DNA from: Diphasiastrum complanatum
Taxonomy: Eukaryota; Streptophyta; Lycopodiopsida; Lycopodiales; Lycopodiaceae
Direction of reading: 5' to 3'
Length of the DNA: 64,000 nt
Assembly: GCA_029204225.1 (NCBI GenBank)
Contig: CM055093.1
Location: 29,711,777 to 29,775,776 of the forward strand
How positions within the stretch are numbered: position 1 is the first letter of the stretch; each line of letters starts with the position of its first letter. Below the pieces are notes generated by a model. The model made no database searches. It was not told the DNA's origin and saw nothing but the letters and a program-made list of their open reading frames with translations. A program made the translations under genes and the position numbers. Shown piece by piece: positions 57,912 to 64,000 of the stretch.

Positions 57912-60900
57912 CTATATTTTTATCCCAAAATCCAATGTACCCGAGATGTATCTTAGAATCCTCTTAGCCTTTTTCCAATGGATATTCAATGGCTTTTGCA
58001 TGGATTGGCTCAACCTACATACACTAAAGCTAAGATCTGGTCTAGTTATAGTGATCCACATTAAGGAACCTATAAGTTGCCTAAACAAAGTGATGTCCAT
58101 GAAGGATCTTTCATCATCTTCATTTGGCACTTTTACATCTTGCTCCATTGGTGTGTCAACACTTTTGCATACTTCCATCTTAAACTTCTTCAAAAGACTT
58201 TGAGCATAGTTTACTTGACTTATAAAGATAAAATCAGACCCTCTAAGTACTTCTATGCCTAAGATGAAGTGAAGACACCCTAGATCTACCATCTTGAACT
58301 CTAAGGATAGATCTATCTTGATTTTTTCAATACCATCAACACTATTTTCACTAATGATGATGTCATCTACATAAAGGAGTAAAAGTACAATACCAACATC
58401 ATCAAACTTAATGTAAAGAGTGGGATCATATTCACTTTGAACAAAAGAAAGTGAAATAAGATAGCAATGTAGTCTTGAATTCCAAGATCTCGAGGCTTGC
58501 TTCAAGCCATAGATGCTTCTTTGGAGATGACATACTTTGTTCTCCATTCCATGCTTGATGAACCCTTGTGGCTGCTCCATATAGATATCCTCTTCCAAAA
58601 AACCATTCAAGAAAGCATTAGAGACATCCATTTGACATAGAATCCATCCAAAATGTGATGCAAGTGCAATGATTAGTCTTATTGTGACCATCTTGGCCAC
58701 GGGTGCAAAAGTTTCCTCATAGTCTATCCCTCTCTCTTGAGCATAACCTTTTGCAACTAATCTTGCTTTATGTTTGTTAACACTCCCATTTGCATTCAAC
58801 TTAAGCTTGAAGACCCACTTGCATCCTATTACATTCCTTTGAGGTCTCTCAACAAGCAACCAAGTTTCATTCTCAATCAAGGCATCATACTCATCCAACA
58901 TAGCTTTATACCATTCTTTGGAGTTCAATGCATCTTCAACATTAGACGGTTCTTCAAAACTAGATAAAGCATAAGAAGTGGATGATATACCCTCAACTTG
59001 CTGTCCTTTGCCTTGATATGTGAGCCTTGATGGCTCCACTTTTGCCCTTGAAGATCTCCTTGGTGTGATAGGTGGGTTTGGTGCTTGCTCCTCCATGAGC
59101 TCCTCCTCAAAACCAAGATCTTGCTCCTCGGCCATCTTCTTCTTGATTGTTGGAGCACTTGAGCCTTCTTCAAGCATATGCATATGGTGTTCATCAAAGA
59201 TGACATCCCTTGAAACAACAAATTTGTTCAAGGATGGGAGATAGACTTTGTAGCCCTTGCTTGAGCTTGCATATCCAAGCATGATCCCTCTTGTGGAAGA
59301 TGGATCCTCCTTGGTTCTTGTTTCCAATGGCACATGCACATAACATATACACCCAAAAACTTTCAAGTGATTAAGATTGGGTTTCTTTCCATACAACATC
59401 TCATAAGGAGTTTTGCCTTCAATTGCTTTGCAAGACACCCTATTCATCAAGTAGTTTGCACATACAAGAGACTCACCCCAAAAGGATTTGGACAAACAAG
59501 CATCTAATCTTAAAGCCTTAGAACATTCACATAATGTTCTATTCCTTCTTTCAGCAACTCCATTTTGTTGAGGAGTGTAAGGACAAGAAGTCTCTTTCTT
59601 GATCCCTTCCTCCTCACAAAAGGCCTTGAACTCATTGGAGATGAATTCTCCACCATTGTCACTTCTAAGAATCTTGATGCTATGATTATGATGCTTTTTC
59701 ACAAACAACTTGAACTTTACAAAAGTATCAAATACTTGAGACTTGAAGGAAAGTAAGAACACCCAACAATATCTTGAGTAGTCATCAATGAAGGTTAAAA
59801 ACATGGATGAACCTCCATTAGATTTGGTGCTAGCAATGTGCACATCCGAGTGTATGAGTTCAAGAGGATGAGATGACTTTGTGATGGAGTTAGGAAACAC
59901 CTTCTTATGTGCCTTGGATAAGGCACAAGCTTCACAAACCTTGTCTTCCTTCCCAATAGACCTTGGTAGGCCTAAAGCATACTCCTCCTTGATCATAGCC
60001 TCCATGGAACCCGAGTTGACATGTCCAAGTCTTTTGTGCCATAAAGTAAAGGTAGATATCTTGCTCTTCTCGGCCAACATGACAACATTAGTATCCACAA
60101 ATGCATCCAGCTTATAAAGTTTGCCAAGTCTAGTGCCCTTAGCCACTATCTTACCCTTCTTCTTGATGAAACATTCATTTGAAGCAAAGTCAACATTGAA
60201 ACCACTGTCTACCATTTGGCCAACACTTAGTAGATTCTTTGTTATTGTAGGAATGTACAAAACACCTTCTATGTTGATCTTTTTGGAAGATCCTAAGCAA
60301 AGGGGAATGCTACCAACTCCTTCAATCTTACAAGCTTCATCATTTGCTATATAGATAGACTTTATAGGTCCATCATAAGATAAGAGAGAAGAGAAAAACT
60401 CCCTTTTACTAGTCATGTGTGAACTAGCACCCGAGTCAATCCACCAAGGATCTTCTCCTTTGAAGCTTGTTGAAGAAAATATGGACATCATGAGAGAGTC
60501 CTCATGTGAACTCTCCTCCTCCTCCTCTTTGCTCATGTTGGCTTGGCTTTGATCTTGCTTCCTCTTGAAGCATTCCGAGGCATAATGCCCCATCTTGCTA
60601 CAATAGTAGCACTTCACCTTTGATTTGTCCTTCTTGACTTTGGTGGTTGATGGAGATGCCTTTGGGGGTCCTTCTTGATCCTCAAGCTTTGTAGACTTCT
60701 TGAATGTTGATCCTTTGCCTTTGGACTTGCCTTTTCCTTTGGTGAAGAGAGCTTGGTCATCTCCACCTTGGATGGAAAGCCTATCCATCCTCTCTTGCAT
60801 TTGGCTCCTTCTTGATTCCTCGGCCATGAGTGTGCCTTGGAGTTCTTCAAGTATGGGTAGCTTACCCATAATTGCATATCCCTGAACCAAATTGTCAAAT

Positions 60901-61376
60901 TCAAAGCTTAGTCCATTCAATATGAGTTGAACAAGCTCTTCATCCTTGATAGGGTCACCTATAAAGGCTAGCTCTTTGTTCAATTCCTTTACTCTTAGGA
61001 CAAAAGTATGTGCACTCTCTCCTTTCTTTTGATAGCTTCTATAGATTTGATTCTTCAAAGCTAACATTCTAGTTTGGTTCTTGGATTCATAGACCTTTTG
61101 CAAAGTCTCCCAAGCATCTTGAGATGAAGTGCAATCTCCTACCTCTCTTAAGAGTTCATTTGCAACATTCATTTTTATGCAATGTAGTGCAACATTGCAC
61201 CTCTTGATGTATTTGGCTTTTTCTTGAGGATGAATAGGTTCACCCTCCTTACCATTTACAATTTCCATCAGATCTTGCATGATCATGATAGATTCCATTC
61301 TAACTTTCCATATGGAATAGTTAGTTTTGTTGAGCCTTTCATTAGTATCCAAAAGATATGCATTTATAGATGCCAT
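57912..61376 (-). CDS. Copia Gag-Pol polyprotein through reverse transcriptase
   Basis: A single open frame of 1,154 residues. From the N-terminus: Gag UBN2 domain (to about residue 210), zinc knuckle CYYCSKMGHYASEC (about 254), aspartic protease WWIDSGASSHMT (about 310), pre-integrase LWHKRLGHVN (about 444), integrase with HSDVH, RSDNGGEF and GVAERRNRT (about 507, 569, 609), and reverse transcriptase with KARLVAKGYAQERGIDYEET, CQMDVSNAFLNG, IYGLKQASRSWN and LLYVDDIIIS (about 1000). Every catalytic residue looked for is present. It stops at 57912 just before RNase H because of one extra base in a five-base T run (57917-57921, A run on the coding strand). Confidence 0.96.
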   Translation of the reverse strand: MASINAYLLDTNERLNKTNYSIWKVRMESIMIMQDLMEIVNGKEGEPIHPQEKAKYIKRCNVALHCIKMNVANELLREVGDCTSSQDAWETLQKVYESKNQTRMLALKNQIYRSYQKKGESAHTFVLRVKELNKELAFIGDPIKDEELVQLILNGLSFEFDNLVQGYAIMGKLPILEELQGTLMAEESRRSQMQERMDRLSIQGGDDQALFTKGKGKSKGKGSTFKKSTKLEDQEGPPKASPSTTKVKKDKSKVKCYYCSKMGHYASECFKRKQDQSQANMSKEEEEESSHEDSLMMSIFSSTSFKGEDPWWIDSGASSHMTSKREFFSSLLSYDGPIKSIYIANDEACKIEGVGSIPLCLGSSKKINIEGVLYIPTITKNLLSVGQMVDSGFNVDFASNECFIKKKGKIVAKGTRLGKLYKLDAFVDTNVVMLAEKSKISTFTLWHKRLGHVNSGSMEAMIKEEYALGLPRSIGKEDKVCEACALSKAHKKVFPNSITKSSHPLELIHSDVHIASTKSNGGSSMFLTFIDDYSRYCWVFLLSFKSQVFDTFVKFKLFVKKHHNHSIKILRSDNGGEFISNEFKAFCEEEGIKKETSCPYTPQQNGVAERRNRTLCECSKALRLDACLSKSFWGESLVCANYLMNRVSCKAIEGKTPYEMLYGKKPNLNHLKVFGCICYVHVPLETRTKEDPSSTRGIMLGYASSSKGYKVYLPSLNKFVVSRDVIFDEHHMHMLEEGSSAPTIKKKMAEEQDLGFEEELMEEQAPNPPITPRRSSRAKVEPSRLTYQGKGQQVEGISSTSYALSSFEEPSNVEDALNSKEWYKAMLDEYDALIENETWLLVERPQRNVIGCKWVFKLKLNANGSVNKHKARLVAKGYAQERGIDYEETFAPVAKMVTIRLIIALASHFGWILCQMDVSNAFLNGFLEEDIYMEQPQGFIKHGMENKVCHLQRSIYGLKQASRSWNSRLHCYLISLSFVQSEYDPTLYIKFDDVGIVLLLLYVDDIIISENSVDGIEKIKIDLSLEFKMVDLGCLHFILGIEVLRGSDFIFISQVNYAQSLLKKFKMEVCKSVDTPMEQDVKVPNEDDERSFMDITLFRQLIGSLMWITITRPDLSFSVCRLSQSMQKPLNIHWKKAKRILRYISGTLDFGIKI

Positions 61377-62169
61377 CTAGTCTCCTAATCAAGGACTTGA
61401 CACAAATGAAGGTTACTTCTATTGATTTGATTGAAGGTCTACCTTATCCCACTTCTTAGGGACCTGAAAAGATCAGTAATAGACTTCCTATAAAGATCTA
61501 AGAATGATCTCTAACAAAATCAAATCATAGAATACTAGAAACAATGCACTTGCTTGATTGAAGTAGACAATACTAGTAGAATTGCCCCTCTTTCTATAAA
61601 GAACATTAAAGCTTCCAAATGATCTGATCAAGAGTGAATTTCAGCAACCTAATATACTTCCAAAATCACTTGTAAAAGATCTAAATGGAACTTAATGAGG
61701 ATGCAACACAATCTACTATCCAATCACAAGCAAAAAATGATCAAAATTGATGAAAAATTGATCTAATTTGGTGCATAAGTCAAGCAATGGTTGGACTGAA
61801 CCTAAATCACTTTAGGAGGTGCCTACTACACCTTAGAACAGCCTTGAAGAGTCCCCAAAACTCTGATCTTCCCTCTCCTTGAATGCTAGAAAGCCTCCTC
61901 TATGAAATCACCTCCAAAACTCGCTTAGAAATCAATGCTTGGAGCAAGCAAAACTTGCTATCTTGGTAATGTGAATTGAATTCAACTTTGCCTATGGTTT
62001 TAGACACCTAAACACCTGCAAATGAAGTCACACAACACCAATCTCCAATGTATTTGACTCACTTTGAGTTCTAGAATCAATACTAGATGCTAAGATCCAA
62101 TCTACACAAGATTTAGATCAAAAATTGTGATCAAATTGAATGAAAACCAAGGATTTAGCTCATTTCAGC

Positions 62170-62187
62170 CTTTAGGCTCTGATACCA
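62170..62187 (-). promoter_or_regulatory. Primer-binding site of the nested copia
   Basis: On the minus strand the base after the LTR begins TGGTATCAGAGCCTAAAGG, complementary to the 3' end of initiator tRNA-Met. Confidence 0.9.
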
Positions 62188-62869
62188 TGTAAAAATTACA
62201 GCAAATAAGGACCCTAAAACACTTGAAATGATGAGGGAAACAATAGATTATGATTTCATAAGATTAGCACAAGTTGAACCATCAAAATCCATCAAAAATC
62301 TATGCTTGAACCTCACTAAATGGCCCAAATCCTTGAAGAAGGCTTCACACGTGTGAAAGTACGGCCTCCCACAGTCTGAGTACTGTACACCAGACCTACA
62401 TTCAATCCTATATTCATTAGTAATCACAAGTACTCAAACAATTATGAACATAGAGAGCAATTGCACCATTATGAGAGAAAAAACATGAAATTGCTTGATT
62501 GATTTTGGTGAGATATCATCACCTATATATACATGATCCATCACGGTTTTGGGCAGGTATGAGTAGCCCTAAACCTATCCCTAATGCTAATTTTGGTGGA
62601 TCTTTCATCCCTACCAAGTTAGGGTTGGAATCTTGGAGATCCCTCAACAATGCAAAAATTACCAAAAATAGCTCCTATTTTTTCTCCCTTGTATCTAAGC
62701 ATAATTTGGACTCATTCCAAAGGTTCTAACACTTAGGTCTACTTGAGAACATCCTTATGAATGGAATCCTATGCTATTTGGCACGTGTGACAAGACACAT
62801 CATGACCATCTAACTATTTACAAGTCATATGACCAAAACTAGTCAAGCTAGAATTGTGAATTTTTAACA
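62188..62869 (-). repeat. 5' LTR of the nested copia
   Basis: 682 bases, matching 56713-57395 except at four positions. The TATA box (62523-62532, minus strand) would drive transcription of the element. Confidence 0.95.
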
Positions 62870-62874
62870 AGATG

Positions 62875-64000
62875 CACGAAGGCTCCAAGCACAGATTCCC
62901 GATAGAGTCGGCAGTTAACATTATAAATCTAGAACTTTCAGACCACCTTGGTTTTACTCTAGAACCCGCTACCTTGACAGCCCTAAATCTAGCCAACAAC
63001 TCAGTGATCAAACCAGAGGGCGAGCTTAAGAATGTACCCATTACCGTGGCTAGCAAGACCATTCAAGTGGACTTTTACGTCATGAGGATGTACGTTGTGA
63101 ACTGGGGGTACTCTATATTGCTAGGACGGCCATGGCTCAGGCTTAGCAATTGCATAGTCGACATCCTCGCAGGAGTACTGATTTTTGGAAGGGGTAGAGA
63201 ATGTACCATAGTAGACGGCTATCCCGAGGTGCCTTAGTCAGAAAGAACACCCATACCTTCGTCTGAGTGGGAGGAGGTCACGAGTAGTGAGGACGATGAT
63301 GAGTCCAATACGAGTGAAAATGAACAAGACCTGAGATCAGTACTGGACATAGAGTGAAACACTCCAGAAGAGCGGCCTCCCAAAGTTCGAGACGCCGATA
63401 TTTGCTTGATAAACCTAGGAACCCTAAAAGAGTCCAAGAACATCAAAATAGGTGCTTCCCTAGGCATTGGAGAAAAAGAAGACTACGAACGGCTGTGTAG
63501 AAAGTACCAGCATATTTTTGCCTGGGACTACTCAGATTTGAAGGGGATTCCACCCGATCTAGTGACTCATACAATACCACTGAAGGAGGGAGCCAAACCT
63601 ATATGACAAAAACAACGCCGACTACCCTACCACCTAAAGGAAGGAGTATACACTGAACTTGAGAGACTTCGAAATGCCGGTCTGATATTTCCGGTAGAGA
63701 ACACCGAGTGGTGCTCCCCAATAGTACCTCGCACCAAGAAGAACTCCACACGCATTCGTGTGTGTGTGGATTATAAGAGGTTGAACAAACAAACTAAGAA
63801 GGACTACTATCCATTGTCGTTCATAGACCAAGTCCTAGAAGAAATGGCAGGAAGAGACCAGTACTCTTTCATGGATTGTTTCGCAAGCTATAATCAGATA
63901 GCCATAGCAGAAGAGGATAAATTGAAGACCACCTTCACAACCACATTCGGGGTTTTTGCTTACCATGTCATGCCCTTTGGGTTGACTAATGCCTCTGGAA
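62875..64000 (+). pseudogene. Ty3/gypsy protease and reverse transcriptase, resumed after the copia; runs off the window
   Basis: Protease-like sequence comes first (SAVNIINLELSDHLGFTLEP, then SILLGRPWL); the usual D[S/T]G is not seen, the bases before it reading FPIESAVN. The next part reads YQHIFAWDYSDLKGIPPDLV and HTIPLKEGAKPI, then reverse transcriptase: AGLIFPVENTEWCSPIVPRT, RVCVDYKRLNKQTKKDYYPL, YSFMDCFASYNQI and HVMPFGLTNASG at the right edge. Stops at 63236 (TAG), 63355 (TGA, after SVLDIE) and 63604 (TGA where the family usually has Arg, KPIRQ) show it is inactive. It is the continuation of the Gag at 55850-56712. Confidence 0.92.

Larger units (their letters stand above)
56713..62869 (-). 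mobile_element. Young Ty1/copia retrotransposon, nested in the gypsy element
   Basis: Complete structure on the minus strand: 5' LTR 62188-62869, primer-binding site complementary to initiator tRNA-Met at about 62173-62187, polyprotein 57407-61376, polypurine stretch (GATAGTGAGGAG) and 3' LTR 56713-57395. The LTRs begin and end TG...CA. The 5-bp target duplication AGATG flanks it exactly (56708-56712 and 62870-62874). By eye the LTRs (683 and 682 bases) differ by three substitutions and one single-base indel, so the insertion is recent. The target was the gag-pol region of the surrounding gypsy element. Confidence 0.97.

Noticed and set aside
59020-60885. Plus-strand frames of 60-96 codons
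   Set aside because: Antisense or shifted-frame shadows of the intact copia polyprotein.

Overview
The window is plant nuclear DNA from a large, repeat-rich genome. Short exons sit among introns of up to about 3.3 kb, and most of the sequence is Ty1/copia, Ty3/gypsy, LINE, hAT and unclassified transposon remains. A plant-type MscS-like (MSL) channel gene supports a vascular plant. Conifer, cycad, ginkgo or fern cannot be separated from the sequence alone. I see no tRNA, rRNA or CRISPR array.

Layout. 0-4 kb: degraded gypsy pieces (integrase with chromodomain, a gag zinc knuckle) and several copies of one LTR-like repeat. 4.9-10.9 kb, minus: the 5' five exons of an MSL channel gene, with a hAT fragment in intron 1; the pore-domain exons are not visible. 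13-17.5 kb: a dispersed repeat, a dead LINE and the C-terminal half of a hAT transposase. 19.8-40.1 kb: a rearranged block made of two partial copies of an unclassified multi-gene transposon, split by an LTR-like segment and a 5'-truncated copia. 41-42.8 kb: copia LTR and gag. 43.1-50.0 kb, plus: a host-like gene of five exons for a coiled-coil, repeat-rich protein of about 1,948 residues. 51-64 kb: more retroelement debris, then a gypsy element (LTR, duplicated primer-binding-like site, gag) split by a young, nearly intact copia (56713-62869) with a perfect 5-bp target duplication; gypsy protease and RT resume to the right edge.

The most notable find is the element at about 31.6-40.1 kb. It has two convergent gene pairs. 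The first is an unknown gene U (+) facing a minus-strand gene that joins a histone H3-like fold to a Ulp1/C48-type cysteine protease. The second is an apparently intact two-exon gene V (+) facing a DDE-transposase-like gene T (-). The 0.8 kb between the divergent H3-Ulp1 and V genes carries many copies of a palindrome-cored motif (CGCACAAGTGCGATAT and variants), G-box-like CACGTG sequences and a TATA box. The H3-Ulp1, U and T copies are decayed by stops and small indels, whereas V reads through. A partial second copy (T, Ulp1, U) lies at 21.4-26.4 kb; its Ulp1-U part is inverted relative to the right copy. I do not recognise this gene combination as a named transposon superfamily.
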